Source of the DNA: Fibrobacter sp. | GTDB lineage: Bacteria > Fibrobacterota > Fibrobacteria > Fibrobacterales > Fibrobacteraceae | Direction of reading: 5' to 3' | Length of the DNA stretch: 64,000 bases | Assembly (NCBI GenBank): GCA_017642335.1 | Contig: JAGCPF010000025.1 | Location: forward strand, 62,001 to 126,000 | Shown: positions 52,316 to 63,500 of the stretch, in pieces | Position numbering within the stretch: position 1 is the first letter of the stretch | Layout of the letters: each line of letters starts with the position of its first letter | The notes under the pieces: model-generated | What the model saw: the letters and a program-made list of their open reading frames with translations, nothing else | What the model was told of the DNA's origin: nothing | Databases searched by the model: none | Program-made: the position numbers and the translations under genes

Positions 52316-54163
52316 TTACTTCTTGACCACTTTCTCGATCTTCGTCGCGCCATTGGTGTAGAATCCCTTGCGCAGATATATCCCGTGGCGGGGTTCCTGG
52401 GCGAGGTGGTTACCCATCAGGTCGTAATAGAATGTGCGGAACGGGGCACCCAGGGCAGGCTGGACGCTCTTTGCAACGGCCGTCGTCGTTGTATCTTCTT
52501 CCACGTAGGGCTTGTCGGGGTCGTCGACGACCATCTTTATCTTGGCTTCGCTCTTGCAGCCGGTCTCGTTGGTGTAGACCACGGTGTAGTAGCCGCTGTT
52601 GTCGCCATCCACGTTCTTGAGCGTGTTCTCGCGGTCGGAGGACTTGAATTTGTCTGGGCCGCTCCAGCTCCAGATTTTGCCGTCCCAGGGATGCGGGCCG
52701 AACGTGACGTTCGCACCTTTTTTCACCTTGACGTCGGTGGTCTCGTTCCAGTCGCCGTCGCCAATCTTCACGTAGGGAATGATTTTTGTGCCGCTGCACG
52801 GCCCGACAACCTTTTTACCTTCGCTGACGCCGATGGAGTCGGGGATGTCGATGATCTTGGGCTCGAAATCGCTGGTGGGGAAGGCTTTCATGAGTGCGGC
52901 GGTTTCTTCTGCGGTAATCGGGAGTACGGTGCCGTGTCTCGGGGTGAACGCGCCCTTCGTTTCGGTATTCTGTACAAACTTGAAGTTTTCGAGGTCGGTG
53001 CTGGTGGTGAACTGGTAATGGCCGTTGTTGTAGCAGTCGTACATCAGTACCCAGGTTCCCTGGTTAATCAGCTTGAACACGCCCGCGCCCTCGACGGCTT
53101 CGGTTGTCTGCTGCAGGCCGTCTTTCTTGCGGTACCAGGTGGCCGCTTCCGTACCGTTCGACTTGGTGAGTTCCAGCGCCCTGACCTTGCTGATGCCGCC
53201 GTCGCCTTCGTTCTTGTAGAAGGCGTGGTAGTACTTGTCGGCCGGGTTGTAGACAATATCCATGTCGATAGTGGATTTTCCACGGCTGTAGTAGAAGATG
53301 GGGTCGCTCTCGAGGTCGGTGAAGTCCTCGTTCGCGTAGGCGAAGTACACCTTGTCGAAGGCGATGGTCCCGTCGTTGGTCAAAAGCGAGAAATACACGA
53401 GAGGGCGGCCCTTGCTTCCGTCCTTGTTCTCGTGATCGTAGTCCCAGATGGTCTCGGGGGCCCAAACGCGGGTCACGTTCGCGAAGTTCTTGCCCTTGTA
53501 GCGTTCCGGGAAATGCACCGTGCTGTGTTTCCAGTTGATGAGGTCCTTGGACTTCATCATGACGATGCCGCGGTTGCTCGCCCAGCCCTCGGCGCTCTTC
53601 ATGTCGGTATTCACCATGTAGAACCAGCCGTCGGGGCCGCGCATCACGTGCGGGTCGCGCAGCCCCTTCTTCACGCTCACGGTGTCGGCGGCCACAACGC
53701 GCTTGCCCCCGTTCATCGCCGTGTAGTTGAACCCGTCGTTACTCAGTGCGTAGTAGATGTTCTCGTTGTCGTTCGCCGGGAAATACACGAAAAGGTAGTT
53801 GGAATAGGGCTCGAAGCCGTGGATGGAAATCTGGTAGGTCTTCTTTTCAACTTTCCCAGATTCAATGTTGGTCATGCTCGCCGTCAGGGTGACTTCCTTG
53901 TTTTCGCCGACAAAACGGCCATTGATTCGGCCGTCATGGCCCAAAAAGAGCGTGTCGCTGCTTTCCCAGGTGACGGGGACGGGTATGTGCTGCTTGATGG
54001 TGTCGGGGAGGTTCATGTCCTTGTAGAGGTCGTTCGCGCTCGAATCGACCACGTAATTGTAGAATGTCTCCCAGAACGGGGCCAACTCGACGATATCTTG
54101 TGCCAAAACGCCCCCTGCGAAGGAGAGGGCGGAAACGACCAAACCGAAACACTGCTTTCTCAT
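52316..54163 (-). CDS. Secreted glycoside hydrolase family 43 protein with Ig-like domain and Fibrobacter-type C-terminal tail
   Basis: The 615-residue precursor begins with a signal peptide (KQCFGLVVSALSFAGGVLAQ, cut after AQ). A small domain (about 25-110) precedes the five-bladed GH43 propeller: GLRDPHVMRGPDGWFY (catalytic base Asp), APETIWDYD, TIDMDIVYNPADKYYH (the modulating Asp) and EAVEGAGVFKLINQ (acid Glu). Then come a PKD/Ig-like domain (about 430-545) and a basic tail (YDLMGNHLAQEPRHGIYLRK). GH43 enzymes remove arabinose or xylose from plant polysaccharides, which fits a cell-wall-degrading bacterium. The subfamily is not assigned. Confidence 0.85.
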   Translation of the reverse strand: MRKQCFGLVVSALSFAGGVLAQDIVELAPFWETFYNYVVDSSANDLYKDMNLPDTIKQHIPVPVTWESSDTLFLGHDGRINGRFVGENKEVTLTASMTNIESGKVEKKTYQISIHGFEPYSNYLFVYFPANDNENIYYALSNDGFNYTAMNGGKRVVAADTVSVKKGLRDPHVMRGPDGWFYMVNTDMKSAEGWASNRGIVMMKSKDLINWKHSTVHFPERYKGKNFANVTRVWAPETIWDYDHENKDGSKGRPLVYFSLLTNDGTIAFDKVYFAYANEDFTDLESDPIFYYSRGKSTIDMDIVYNPADKYYHAFYKNEGDGGISKVRALELTKSNGTEAATWYRKKDGLQQTTEAVEGAGVFKLINQGTWVLMYDCYNNGHYQFTTSTDLENFKFVQNTETKGAFTPRHGTVLPITAEETAALMKAFPTSDFEPKIIDIPDSIGVSEGKKVVGPCSGTKIIPYVKIGDGDWNETTDVKVKKGANVTFGPHPWDGKIWSWSGPDKFKSSDRENTLKNVDGDNSGYYTVVYTNETGCKSEAKIKMVVDDPDKPYVEEDTTTTAVAKSVQPALGAPFRTFYYDLMGNHLAQEPRHGIYLRKGFYTNGATKIEKVVKK

Positions 54164-54384
54164 ACTCGGATTCCTGTATATATCACAATATAAATATAAC
54201 CTGGGTCACACTCTCGTTTTATATTCATTTTCTATGGAAAAATGGTCCATTTGGGCTATTTTCTTCATTTGGGCCAATTTTAAGCAAAAAAAAACGTATC
54301 TTATTGTTTGAAAGCGTCTTGCATATTCCATGTTGGAATAGAATAGATTGTTCCACTTTTAAAAAAAGGCATATATTCAAATAT

Positions 54385-55461
54385 ATGGAAAAACCCCGTG
54401 CCAAAATCCTGGTAATCGACGATACCAAGACCAATATCGACGTATTGGACGGTATTCTGTCGATGGATTACGACATCTACGTGGCGCTAAACGGCGAAAA
54501 GGGCATCATGCTCACGGACAAGATTCACCCGGACCTTATCCTGCTCGACGTGATGATGCCCGAGATGGATGGCTACGAGACGCTGCGACAGCTTCACGAG
54601 CGCAACATCCTGCGTGACACGCCGGTCATCTTTCTTACCGCGAAGGCCGATGCCAAGAGCGAGCAGACCGGCCTCGACCTCGGTGCCGTAGACTACATTA
54701 CCAAGCCTTTTAATCCCTCTCTTGTAAAGTTGCGCATCAAGAACCAGCTCGACCTCAAGTTCCAGCGCGACCACCTGAACGACCTCGTTGACGAGAAGAC
54801 TGCCGACATCCGCAAGACCATGAAGGTCATGCTCACGAGTCTCGGTTCTCTGGCCGAATACCGCGACCCAGAGACGGGGGAGCACATCCGCCGTACCCAG
54901 ATTATCGTGCAGAAGCTGGCCGAACAGCTCAAGGACCACCCGCGTTTCAGCATGTACATCAAGTCCATCGAGTACATTGACTACTATGCGACGGCGGCCC
55001 CGTTGCACGACATCGGCAAGGTGGGCATTCACGACGAGATTCTTCGCAAGCCGGGCAAGCTTACGGAAACCGAGCGCAGCATCATGATGATGCACCCCAA
55101 GATGGGCTACGACGTGCTGTTGCAGGCGACCAAGGAACTTAACGGCAACCCGATGGTGCGCATCGCGGCCGACATGGCGCTGGGGCACCACGAACACTGG
55201 GACGGGAACGGCTACCCGAACCACTTGAAGGGCGACCAGATTCCGGTCGGGGCGCGCATGATGGCCGTTGCCGACGTTTATGACGCTCTGGTATCGCGCA
55301 GACCTTACAAGGAGCCCTACTCGTACGATGTCGCTGTCAACGAGATAAAGAACGGGAGCGGCAAGCAGTTCGATCCGGACATTGTCGAGGCCTTCTTGAA
55401 GATAGCCCCGGAACTGCCCTTGATTTACGAACAATTTGACGAGAAGGAAAAAGCCTCTTGA
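54385..55461 (+). CDS. Response regulator with HD-GYP domain (c-di-GMP phosphodiesterase type)
   Basis: The start is ATG 54385, because the longer frame runs back into the divergent promoter region. The 358-residue protein has a receiver domain ([20 protein letters not shown]; phospho-Asp in [15 protein letters not shown]; Lys in ITKPFNP), then HD-GYP with [17 protein letters not shown] and [25 protein letters not shown] domains hydrolyse cyclic di-GMP. Its last 4 bases overlap the start of the hybrid kinase, so the two form one signalling operon, and the kinase or its phosphorelay may drive the receiver. Confidence 0.9.
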   Translation: MEKPRAKILVIDDTKTNIDVLDGILSMDYDIYVALNGEKGIMLTDKIHPDLILLDVMMPEMDGYETLRQLHERNILRDTPVIFLTAKADAKSEQTGLDLGAVDYITKPFNPSLVKLRIKNQLDLKFQRDHLNDLVDEKTADIRKTMKVMLTSLGSLAEYRDPETGEHIRRTQIIVQKLAEQLKDHPRFSMYIKSIEYIDYYATAAPLHDIGKVGIHDEILRKPGKLTETERSIMMMHPKMGYDVLLQATKELNGNPMVRIAADMALGHHEHWDGNGYPNHLKGDQIPVGARMMAVADVYDALVSRRPYKEPYSYDVAVNEIKNGSGKQFDPDIVEAFLKIAPELPLIYEQFDEKEKAS

Positions 55462-58400
55462 TTCATAGTCCGGCGAACATAAAGCGTCGCAAACTGGGCT
55501 GGCGCATTTCTGTTGTGTACACTGCACCGATGTTCGTCGTTGCACTCGCCATGGTGTTTATCTTCTCGTTCTACATTCGCAATTTCCTTATCGACGCCTC
55601 GTACACGAGTACCGAGGCCAACCTCAAGAAGACGGCGATCGACACCGAAAACTATATAAACGCCATGAGTGACAATTTCGCCTTGCTGCCCAAGAGGCTT
55701 GCGGGTGTCACAAGGCCAAACGCCATCAAAAGCCAGCTTGTCAAGCACGCTCAGACCAAGATCGAGGTGTTTGACGCCTACTACGGTGCTTCCGACGGGC
55801 TTTTCGTGAGCGCTCGAGATATCAAGCTCGAGAAGGACAATTCCGAATTTCGTACAAAGGGGTGGTACCTCGAGGCGGCCCGAAACAAGGGCCTTGCCAT
55901 AACCGGCCCCGTTCTCAAGACGGTCGGCAACGAAAAGAAGCCCGTGCTGACTCTTTCCATGCCAATCTGGAGCCGGGCGGACCATATCCGCGGTATTGTC
56001 GCCGAAGACTTCAGTTTGAACAAACTGCGCGAAAGCATGGGGAAGGTGGCACGCGAAGAGGGCGGTATCACCATCCTTATCAATGCGCAGAACAACAATA
56101 TTTTCGCTCATTTCCCCTACATGCTCAATACGGGAAGGGTTTCCCAGGACACAGTGCTGGAGTTGTTCAAGCTCGTTGAGGACGCATTCAATCCGGATAC
56201 GCTCAAGAAGGGATCGGTCCTCCGCATAGAACGGGCCAACATCCACCGCCAGGACCTGGTGTTCATGATTGTCCCGATGAACCATTCGCCGTTCTACATG
56301 GTCCACGTGCTCCAGCAGAACAAGGTCGTCATGAGGCTGAAAAAGGACCTGACCGCGATCCAGTTCATCATGGCGCTCATCGTGCTGTTGCTCATTTCGT
56401 TATCGATTTTTGTCTCGGGCGTACTTTTCCGCCTGTTTATCAAGAAAGACCTGCGCGAGAGCGTGCATTCGAGTACGCTGTTCGACACGCTGCTGGGTAG
56501 CCCGCACCTCTCGCTCATCCTTACGAACGACACTTACGACATTTTGCATGCGAGTGCGAACATCGAGACGTTCTTTAAGGAAGACGGCAAGGAGATGAAG
56601 GGCCAGATTCTCTTTGACTACATTCCATCGGACCAGTTCAAGCACTTTGCGCACCGCGTGGCCATGGGTGGTGATCTCCATCCCAGCGAGCGCAAGATTA
56701 TTGTCTCTGTGGCGAACAAGCGCGGCGAGGAAGTCTGGTGGGAAATCAGCTTCCAGATATTGGTCGAGGACAACGGCACCATCCGCTACCTCTTCATGAT
56801 CAACGACGCGACGAGCGGCATCCAGAAGGATACCATCCTTGACACGATTCTGCTTTCGGCGGACCGGTCGCTGCTCATCATCTTCGACAGGAACATGAAC
56901 GTCAAGTACATGTCCAACCAGATTGCGGACATCTTCGACAAGAACTGGCGTGACCTTATTGGCGTTTCGCTCGAAAAGCTGAAGGAATTCGGCCTGCCTG
57001 AGACGGTCTGCGAGTCGGTGGGTAAGGCGTTCCGCTTCCAGGACACTTGGAAGGATTCCTTCATGCTCACGCTCGCAAACGGCAGCGAAATCTGGTTCCG
57101 CGGCGAGGCTGTAACGCTCAAGGCGCAGGAATCCATCGTGGGATACATGCTTTCGATGACCGACATTTCCGAGGTGGTCGCCACCCGTGAAATCGCCGAA
57201 AAGGCGACGCAGGCCAAGAGCGAGTTCCTTGCGAACATGAGCCACGAAATCCGCACCCCGATGAACGCCATCATTGGCATGGTCCACCTGATTGCCGAAA
57301 CGGACCTCGACAACCGCCAGCGCGGATTCGTCGAGCGCATCGGCCATGCGGCCAAGTCCCTGCTTGCTATCATCAACGACATTCTGGACTTCTCGAAAAT
57401 CGAAGCGAAAAAGCAGGAGCTCGAAATCACGCAGCTCGTGCTCCACGACGTCATCAGCGAGGTCACGGCGCTTGCCCAGGTCCGTATCGCGTCGAAGCCC
57501 ATCGAGCTCATCATCGATGTGGATCCGGATATTCCCGAAATCCTTTTGGGAGACCCGCTGCGCCTCTCGCAGATTTTCACGAACCTTATCAACAATGCGA
57601 CAAAGTTTACCGAGAAGGGCAACATCACGCTCCGTATCGAAATTGAGCAGGCGACGGACACGAACGTGAGGCTCGCCATCAGCGTATCGGATACGGGTAT
57701 CGGCATGACCCCCGAGCAGGTGGAGCGCTTGTTCAATGCGTTTACCCAGGCGGATGGCTCGACGACGCGCAAGTACGGCGGTACTGGCCTCGGGCTTGTC
57801 ATCTGCAAGTCCCTCGTCGAACTTATGGGCGGGCAGCTCAACGTGGAGAGCACGGCGGGCGAGGGCTCCAAGTTCTTCTTCCGGCTCACGTTCCCCATTG
57901 CACAGCAGAGCTCGACGCCCAAGTGGAAGAGCGTAACATCCTTCAAGAACAAGAATGTCTTGCTGGTCGACAACAGCAACGAGTTGCGCAAGGTGCTGCG
58001 CCATCTGCTCGAAAGGCTCCAGTGCGTTGTCGAAGAGGCGATGACTGTTGACGAGGCGCTAGACCTTATCCAGGCGCACGAAGAAGCGGGCGAGGCCCCG
58101 TACGACTTGTTCATTGTCGACTACGAGATGCCTTTCCTCGGCGGTTTCGACTTTGTTCATGGTTTGCCCGAATCCATGAGGAACATCCCGAAAATCCTCA
58201 TGCATCCCATCAATTTTGAAGAAGCGAACGCGAAAACGGCTACCGAAAAGCTCCATTTCAACGCCTGCGTCGCCAAGCCGATCCAGATGGTGAACCTGCT
58301 GACCGCCTTGCAGCAGGCTTTCGGTCTCGACCTTACTTACAAGAAGCAGGTCAAGAAGGAAAAGCGAAAGATTTACTTCAAGGAGGCAAAGATCCTGCTT

Positions 58401-59444
58401 GTCGAGGACAACCAGATGAACCAGGAACTTGCCGTGTCGCTCTTGAACAGTGTTGGGCTCACCGCCATGGTGGCCGAAAATGGCAAGCAGGCTGTCGAGA
58501 TGCTCACGAAGGGGGCGTTCGACCTGGTGCTGATGGATATCCAGATGCCCGTGATGGACGGCTTCACCGCGACCAAGCTCATCCGCGAGAAAGACGACGA
58601 GTATTTCAAGAAGGTGCCGATCCTTGCCATGAGTGCCCGTGCCTTCCAGAAAGACAAGGACGAATGTATCAAGGCGGGCATGAATTCCTACATCGTCAAG
58701 CCGATAGACCCGCCGTTCCTCTACGAAGAACTGGCCAAGTTCCTGAAAATTGCGGGCGAAGGTCCTCAGCAGGAGACGACCATCCAGTTGTTGCCGCCCT
58801 CGCAGCCGGACAACGAGGAGACCAGTTTTGTCATGCAGTTCCAGAAGGTGCGCAACTTCGATGCCACCACGGGCCTCTATCACGCCAACAATTCGACGAC
58901 GCTGTACTTGAAAATTGTCCAGGGCTTTGTCCGCGATTACGGAAACTGCACTATAGAACTCCGCAAGATGCTCGAGGAAAACCGCTTCGAGGAATCTGTC
59001 CGCATGGTCCACACCATCAAGGGGCTATGCGGAACCATCGGATCGAGCCACTTGCATCGTTTAGGGCAGACTCTCGAAAGCGAGCTGGCCAAGAAGGTCA
59101 AGAACTTCGACACGTTCAACGAGTTTGAAAAGTCGCTGCACGAACTGATTTCCGACCTGGAAGTCTCGCTCCAGGCCATTGCTGTGCCCGACAAGTCGAG
59201 CCATGTCGAGAAGAGCCGGCCGGCCGAGGCGAAGGACATCCTCAAGAAACAGCTTGATCAGCTCAAGATATTCGTGGACGCATGCTCCACTACAAAGTGC
59301 AAGCGCGTCATCGAGGAACTGGAAAAAATCGCCTTCGACGAGGCGACCGAAGCGACATTGCGCAAGATCAAGGAAAAAGTCAGCGATTACGACTTTGCCG
59401 AAGCGATGACGCTCATCAAGGAACTCGAAAAGACCGCCGGGTAG
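55458..59444 (+). CDS. Hybrid sensor histidine kinase (dCache-PAS-PAS-HisKA-HATPase-REC-REC-Hpt)
   Basis: The 1328-residue protein starts at a TTG overlapping the previous stop, with GAGAAGGA 9 bases upstream. A membrane segment (about 17-38), a periplasmic Cache-like sensor (about 40-290) and a second membrane segment (about 296-320) precede two PAS-like domains (about 340-440, 455-575). The kinase core has [18 protein letters not shown] with His596, and HATPase boxes [17 protein letters not shown] and GGTGLGL. Two receiver domains follow ([25 protein letters not shown]) and a C-terminal Hpt domain ([16 protein letters not shown]). This is a complete internal phosphorelay. The signal is unknown. 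Confidence 0.9.
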   Translation: MIHSPANIKRRKLGWRISVVYTAPMFVVALAMVFIFSFYIRNFLIDASYTSTEANLKKTAIDTENYINAMSDNFALLPKRLAGVTRPNAIKSQLVKHAQTKIEVFDAYYGASDGLFVSARDIKLEKDNSEFRTKGWYLEAARNKGLAITGPVLKTVGNEKKPVLTLSMPIWSRADHIRGIVAEDFSLNKLRESMGKVAREEGGITILINAQNNNIFAHFPYMLNTGRVSQDTVLELFKLVEDAFNPDTLKKGSVLRIERANIHRQDLVFMIVPMNHSPFYMVHVLQQNKVVMRLKKDLTAIQFIMALIVLLLISLSIFVSGVLFRLFIKKDLRESVHSSTLFDTLLGSPHLSLILTNDTYDILHASANIETFFKEDGKEMKGQILFDYIPSDQFKHFAHRVAMGGDLHPSERKIIVSVANKRGEEVWWEISFQILVEDNGTIRYLFMINDATSGIQKDTILDTILLSADRSLLIIFDRNMNVKYMSNQIADIFDKNWRDLIGVSLEKLKEFGLPETVCESVGKAFRFQDTWKDSFMLTLANGSEIWFRGEAVTLKAQESIVGYMLSMTDISEVVATREIAEKATQAKSEFLANMSHEIRTPMNAIIGMVHLIAETDLDNRQRGFVERIGHAAKSLLAIINDILDFSKIEAKKQELEITQLVLHDVISEVTALAQVRIASKPIELIIDVDPDIPEILLGDPLRLSQIFTNLINNATKFTEKGNITLRIEIEQATDTNVRLAISVSDTGIGMTPEQVERLFNAFTQADGSTTRKYGGTGLGLVICKSLVELMGGQLNVESTAGEGSKFFFRLTFPIAQQSSTPKWKSVTSFKNKNVLLVDNSNELRKVLRHLLERLQCVVEEAMTVDEALDLIQAHEEAGEAPYDLFIVDYEMPFLGGFDFVHGLPESMRNIPKILMHPINFEEANAKTATEKLHFNACVAKPIQMVNLLTALQQAFGLDLTYKKQVKKEKRKIYFKEAKILLVEDNQMNQELAVSLLNSVGLTAMVAENGKQAVEMLTKGAFDLVLMDIQMPVMDGFTATKLIREKDDEYFKKVPILAMSARAFQKDKDECIKAGMNSYIVKPIDPPFLYEELAKFLKIAGEGPQQETTIQLLPPSQPDNEETSFVMQFQKVRNFDATTGLYHANNSTTLYLKIVQGFVRDYGNCTIELRKMLEENRFEESVRMVHTIKGLCGTIGSSHLHRLGQTLESELAKKVKNFDTFNEFEKSLHELISDLEVSLQAIAVPDKSSHVEKSRPAEAKDILKKQLDQLKIFVDACSTTKCKRVIEELEKIAFDEATEATLRKIKEKVSDYDFAEAMTLIKELEKTAG

Positions 59445-59459
59445 TTAACTGCCGGGTAG

Positions 59460-59717
59460 TTATAGAACCATGGCCGCGATGAAGGCCGCTGCGACAATGA
59501 CTGCTGCGGCTATGGCGAGAGGGCTTGCCTTTTTCTTTTTTGCGTAGGGACTGTCCGGGTCGTCACCGAACTCGTTTTCGACGATTTCGTCGTAGTCCGG
59601 GGTCTCGAGGTCCGTAAATTCGGCACCTTCAGCCCAGCCGGTCTCGGCGTCGCTGCCGCAGTGCGGGCAGAATTTGGCGTTATCCTTGATGGGGGAGTGG
59701 CAATGGGGGCAAAGCAT
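59460..59717 (-). CDS. Zinc-ribbon membrane protein
   Basis: The 85-residue protein has an N-terminal zinc ribbon (CPHCHSPIKDNAKFCPHCGS, two Cys-x2-Cys pairs), an acidic middle (YDEIVENEFGDDPDSPYAKK) and a C-terminal membrane helix (ASPLAIAAAVIVAAAFIAAM). This is the common DUF-type zinc-ribbon tail-anchored form. It is convergent with the histidine kinase gene, 16 bases apart, and divergent from the lipoprotein gene at 59837. The function is not known. Confidence 0.75.
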   Translation of the reverse strand: MLCPHCHSPIKDNAKFCPHCGSDAETGWAEGAEFTDLETPDYDEIVENEFGDDPDSPYAKKKKASPLAIAAAVIVAAAFIAAMVL

Positions 59718-59836
59718 GGTATTCGAGAATATAGGTTAATTTCCCCTATTGAACAATAAAATTGGAGAAATCGACCTTTTTTTCTATTTTTCCATTAAGC
59801 CTCCTGCCGTTTTTCCAGCGGGTCGCTCTAAAGTCC

Positions 59837-62596
59837 ATGTACTTGAAAATAAAAGATATTGTCTTGTCTGCGCTTAGCCTTGCATTCGTGTGGGGCTGTA
59901 CCAATTCGGAGTCGCCCGTTCCGGATGAAGGCGTATACGACCCTCCAAGTGCGGTTGTCCCCGATTCGCTGGAAGGAATGATGCAGGTAAAGGCTGTCGG
60001 TACTACGGTCACGCTGGGAACGGACAAGAACGTGCGCTCGATTGACCGGCCTGCCATGCAGGTGAATTTCGACTATGACTTTTCGATGGGCCGCCATGAG
60101 GTGACTTGTGGCGAGTTCAATGCATTGATGAAGTCCTCGATTGGGCTTGCGCTGGACTGCAAGAGCGACGACTTGCCCGCGACCGACATCACCTTCTATG
60201 ACGCCGTACTTTTTGCCAACGAACGCAGCAAGGCCGAACATTATGACACCGCCTACACTTATGTCGGAGCCACTTTCGATTCGCATAAGCATTGTACGAA
60301 CATGGAAGGCTTCGCCCTCCGCACCGAGGCCGACGCTTACAGGCTTCCGACCGAGGCGGAATGGATACTTGTGGCCAACGGTGTCTGGAATGTCAAGAAT
60401 GCCTGGACGGCTGAAAACTCGGAATACACTTTGCACGAGGTTTGCGGCAAGGCAGAAGAAGGCGAGTTCTGCGACATGGTCGGGAACGCCATGGAGTGGG
60501 TAAACGACTGGCTCGGCGAATACTCGTCTAAAAATTTCAAGAACTTTGTGGGCGCATCCGACGGAGGCACTCTTGGACAGCGCATCGTGAAGGGGGGAAG
60601 CTACCGGAACGAAGCGGCGTCGATTGCCTTGTATACGCGCGGTGATGTCTATGCGGTGTCGTCGTCGACTCGTGCCGACTATGTCGGGTTCCGCCTGGCG
60701 TTTGGCACCATTCCCGACCCGACATGGCTTGGCCACGACGGCTCCGGCAGCGAAAGCAGGGTCGTTGCGCTTGCCAATTCCTCGACAATCCGCACCCTGA
60801 CGGGCACATACCGGTCTAAACTTGTCTTCCGAAACGATATTACGGGAAAGCTTTCGTACATTGACTATTCCAGCGGTGAACTTTCCGTCGTGGAACTTTC
60901 TGGCACGAACGGAGCGTACCATCCCGACATATCGCCAGACGGCAAATTTGTCGCTTACTGTACCGGTGTCGAGGGAATCTCGGGCAAGTCGAGCGTTTAT
61001 GTCCGCGCCCTGCGGACGAACGCCGATTCCATTCCCGTGAAACTCGATGTCGAATCGGCAGTCATCCCGCGCTGGCGAGTCCTCGCGAACGGCGATACGG
61101 CCATAGTTTATGTGAGCGATGCCGGCAACAACAAGGAATCATCCGACTTTTTGGCCATGTCAACCTGGCAGGTTGTCTTCAAGGACGGAGAGTTCGGAAA
61201 TCCCGAGAAACTCTTTGACGGTGCTTACCACGGCGGAATCAGCACGGACGGCACTTTGTCCGTAACGGGCTCGAAGTCTTTGCGCGCCCGCATCGCCGAT
61301 GCCACCACTGCCCGCGACACGGTCTGGTACGGCGGCGAACAGGCTTGCAACGCGAGCCTCTCGAAAGACTCCAGCAAGCGGACGATTTTCCTCGATTTTG
61401 GCGGGGAAAACGGCCAAAAGTTTGTGGGCAAGAAGTATAATACGCATGAACGGCTCCTGATTGCGGATTCGGCAGGTAACCTGGTGCAGTCTGTGGCCGC
61501 CCCTGCGGGCTATACCTTCGATCACAGCGAATGGGCGGGAAGCAGCTTTTCCGACATCGCGGTCGTCACGTTGGCCGACATGAACGGGGCGCACGCGAAA
61601 ATCGCCGTTGTCTCGCTGAAGGATTCCTCTGTTGTTGAAATCGCTGAAGGCGAGGAACTCTGGCATCCTGCTTTGTGGGCGATGAGTGGCATTTCATCTT
61701 CCGAGGACGCTTTCCTGGATCCTGACAGTGCCGGAGTGTACCTGACCCCCGGTCTGAGCGTTTGGTTCCAGGTGCTGCGCCCTAAAATGGAACTTTTCTG
61801 GAACCATTTCGATGAACTGGAATACTTCCTTGTTGGGAGTTCTCGCGTCGAAGACGGCCTTATTCCTGATTCCATCAAGGCCGGTTATTCCCTGAATATG
61901 GGGCATCCCTTCAATTCGATGGACATGTCCTTCTATCTTGCTGAAAACTACGCGATAAACCATGCTGCCAATTTGAAGGCTGTCGTGTTCTCGCTCGATT
62001 TTGACCTATGGTACGATTTCGGCGACGTGGTGCAAGCTATTGTGGAAGGGGCTCCCGGCTACCTGTACGATGCACACCACGATTTTTGGAAATCGGGAGT
62101 GCCGGATGCCTTTGTCGAGAGGGTGAACGAATCGTATCCGTCGACAGAGTCGTACATGTCCCTTTACACGGCTTCCCGTGGCTACAATTCTTGCCCGTAT
62201 ATTTCGTGGGGCGACCCTTTAGTGGAGCTCGATTCCAACTGGATGGATTTGTATCCGTATCCTCAGTCCTGGCAGATTAACAGAATGCGTCGGTTCTTGG
62301 AAAACATGGAAAGTCGCGGCATTTATGTGGTGGCTGTCATTTTCCCGCAGAACCCGCGGTACCGCGAAACCGGTTCATGGGGCCGCTACGGCCCGCGCCG
62401 TTCCGAAATCCCCGCTATCCTTGATTCCTTGAATGCGCTCTTGGCTGAATTTGGCAACTTCAGGCTAATGAACGAAAACAGGATGGGCGACCACGATTAT
62501 CCCGATTCCATGGCGATGAATACCGACCACCTCGCGTTCCCAGGTGCCGTGCAGATAACCCGCCGCCTGGATTCCCTGCTGAAAACGCTCAAGTAG
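59837..62596 (+). CDS. Lipoprotein with SUMF1/formylglycine-enzyme-like domain and beta-propeller (TIGR02171-like)
   Basis: I start at ATG 59837 because it gives a lipoprotein signal (MYLKIKDIVLSALSLAFVWG, then Cys), with the lipobox before CTNSE. The 919-residue protein has a SUMF1-like domain (about 65-285: GRHEVTCGEFNALM, LPTEAEWILVANGVWNVKNA, VGNAMEWVNDW, IVKGGSY), a WD40/PD40-like propeller (about 300-560) and a C-terminal domain (about 600-919) with DNRMG and LDSLLKTLK ends. SUMF1-type domains in Bacteroidetes and Fibrobacter lipoproteins often lack formylglycine activity. The combination recalls the Fibrobacter paralogous family TIGR02171. Confidence 0.75.
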   Translation: MYLKIKDIVLSALSLAFVWGCTNSESPVPDEGVYDPPSAVVPDSLEGMMQVKAVGTTVTLGTDKNVRSIDRPAMQVNFDYDFSMGRHEVTCGEFNALMKSSIGLALDCKSDDLPATDITFYDAVLFANERSKAEHYDTAYTYVGATFDSHKHCTNMEGFALRTEADAYRLPTEAEWILVANGVWNVKNAWTAENSEYTLHEVCGKAEEGEFCDMVGNAMEWVNDWLGEYSSKNFKNFVGASDGGTLGQRIVKGGSYRNEAASIALYTRGDVYAVSSSTRADYVGFRLAFGTIPDPTWLGHDGSGSESRVVALANSSTIRTLTGTYRSKLVFRNDITGKLSYIDYSSGELSVVELSGTNGAYHPDISPDGKFVAYCTGVEGISGKSSVYVRALRTNADSIPVKLDVESAVIPRWRVLANGDTAIVYVSDAGNNKESSDFLAMSTWQVVFKDGEFGNPEKLFDGAYHGGISTDGTLSVTGSKSLRARIADATTARDTVWYGGEQACNASLSKDSSKRTIFLDFGGENGQKFVGKKYNTHERLLIADSAGNLVQSVAAPAGYTFDHSEWAGSSFSDIAVVTLADMNGAHAKIAVVSLKDSSVVEIAEGEELWHPALWAMSGISSSEDAFLDPDSAGVYLTPGLSVWFQVLRPKMELFWNHFDELEYFLVGSSRVEDGLIPDSIKAGYSLNMGHPFNSMDMSFYLAENYAINHAANLKAVVFSLDFDLWYDFGDVVQAIVEGAPGYLYDAHHDFWKSGVPDAFVERVNESYPSTESYMSLYTASRGYNSCPYISWGDPLVELDSNWMDLYPYPQSWQINRMRRFLENMESRGIYVVAVIFPQNPRYRETGSWGRYGPRRSEIPAILDSLNALLAEFGNFRLMNENRMGDHDYPDSMAMNTDHLAFPGAVQITRRLDSLLKTLK

Positions 62597-62602
62597 GGGC
62601 TG

Positions 62603-63400
62603 TTATTTAGTGAATTTGTAACGGCCGAGAAGGTCGAAATAACGGGCCTTTGGGGAAATCATGACCGGCTTAAGTGTCTTGCGGATGGCTTGGGCTTCAC
62701 CGGCGTTGGTTACGAAATACTCGAAAGACGTCTTGCCTTCGGTAATGCTGAAGGCTATGGAATAACCCTTGTCGTTGGGCTTGTACGCAAATTCGCCGTA
62801 AGTCTTGCCGCTCATGTTTATGTAGCACTTTTTGTCGTCTTTCTTGTCGGCAGAATAGAGCATCTCGCTCACTTTTTGCGGATTCGATTTGGAGCCAAGA
62901 ATGGTTCTGTCGATGACGGTGTCCTTCATCATTATGACTTCTTCAAACTTGTTCCCGGCAGGTTCTATCGTCTCGTGGCTGACGTAGTTTTTCGTGATTT
63001 TTGTTGTCAACGAGCCTTCGTACGCCATCCCTTCGTCGTACACCTTCTGCTTGAAGCACAAGGTATCTTTCACGCTGCAGTCGGACACGAGGTATTCGCG
63101 CCCTTTTCTCTTCAATGCGGATTCATCCGAAGTATAGTAGATGTACAAGTCCATGTAATCGCTGCTATTTTCTCTCTTGTCTTTATGGATATGGACGAGT
63201 TTCCCGTTCTCGTAATTGTATTTCGTGCTGTTGGAACTGTAAAGAGAATCTACTCGGTCTCCTCCGTCGTTATTGAGCAGCGGATTTGCATAAACTCTAA
63301 AGAGGGCGTCTGTGCAGGTGTTTGCCGAGGCTGTTGCGCCGAGGGCGAGGACGGTAGTGGAAATCAGAACAAACTGCTTAGTAATACAGAAATGCGACAT
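62603..63400 (-). CDS. Exported hypothetical protein with DLLGR-type tail
   Basis: The 265-residue protein has an N-terminal signal (ITKQFVLISTTVLALGATAS, cut after SAN), then a beta-rich body (YLVSDCSVKDTLCFKQKVYD) with paired cysteines. It ends PKARYFDLLGRYKFTK, similar to the YDLMGNHLA tail of the GH43 protein, the sorting-like end of many Fibrobacter exported proteins. The enzyme function is not recognised. It is convergent with the SUMF1 lipoprotein gene, 6 bases apart. Confidence 0.65.
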   Translation of the reverse strand: MSHFCITKQFVLISTTVLALGATASANTCTDALFRVYANPLLNNDGGDRVDSLYSSNSTKYNYENGKLVHIHKDKRENSSDYMDLYIYYTSDESALKRKGREYLVSDCSVKDTLCFKQKVYDEGMAYEGSLTTKITKNYVSHETIEPAGNKFEEVIMMKDTVIDRTILGSKSNPQKVSEMLYSADKKDDKKCYINMSGKTYGEFAYKPNDKGYSIAFSITEGKTSFEYFVTNAGEAQAIRKTLKPVMISPKARYFDLLGRYKFTK

Positions 63401-63430
63401 TGTATACTCCTAAAGAATTACTGCAAATAT

Positions 63431-63463
63431 AAAAACACCTCGGAAAAAATCCGAGGTGCTTTT
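63431..63463 (-). terminator. Intrinsic terminator of the aldolase gene
   Basis: CACCTCGG (63436-63443) pairs with CCGAGGTG (63451-63458) around a 7-base loop. On the minus strand a run of T follows. It lies 38 bases after the fba stop. Confidence 0.85.
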
Positions 63464-63500
63464 AAAGCTTTTGGCTTATGCGGCCAAGCCGCATTTACGA

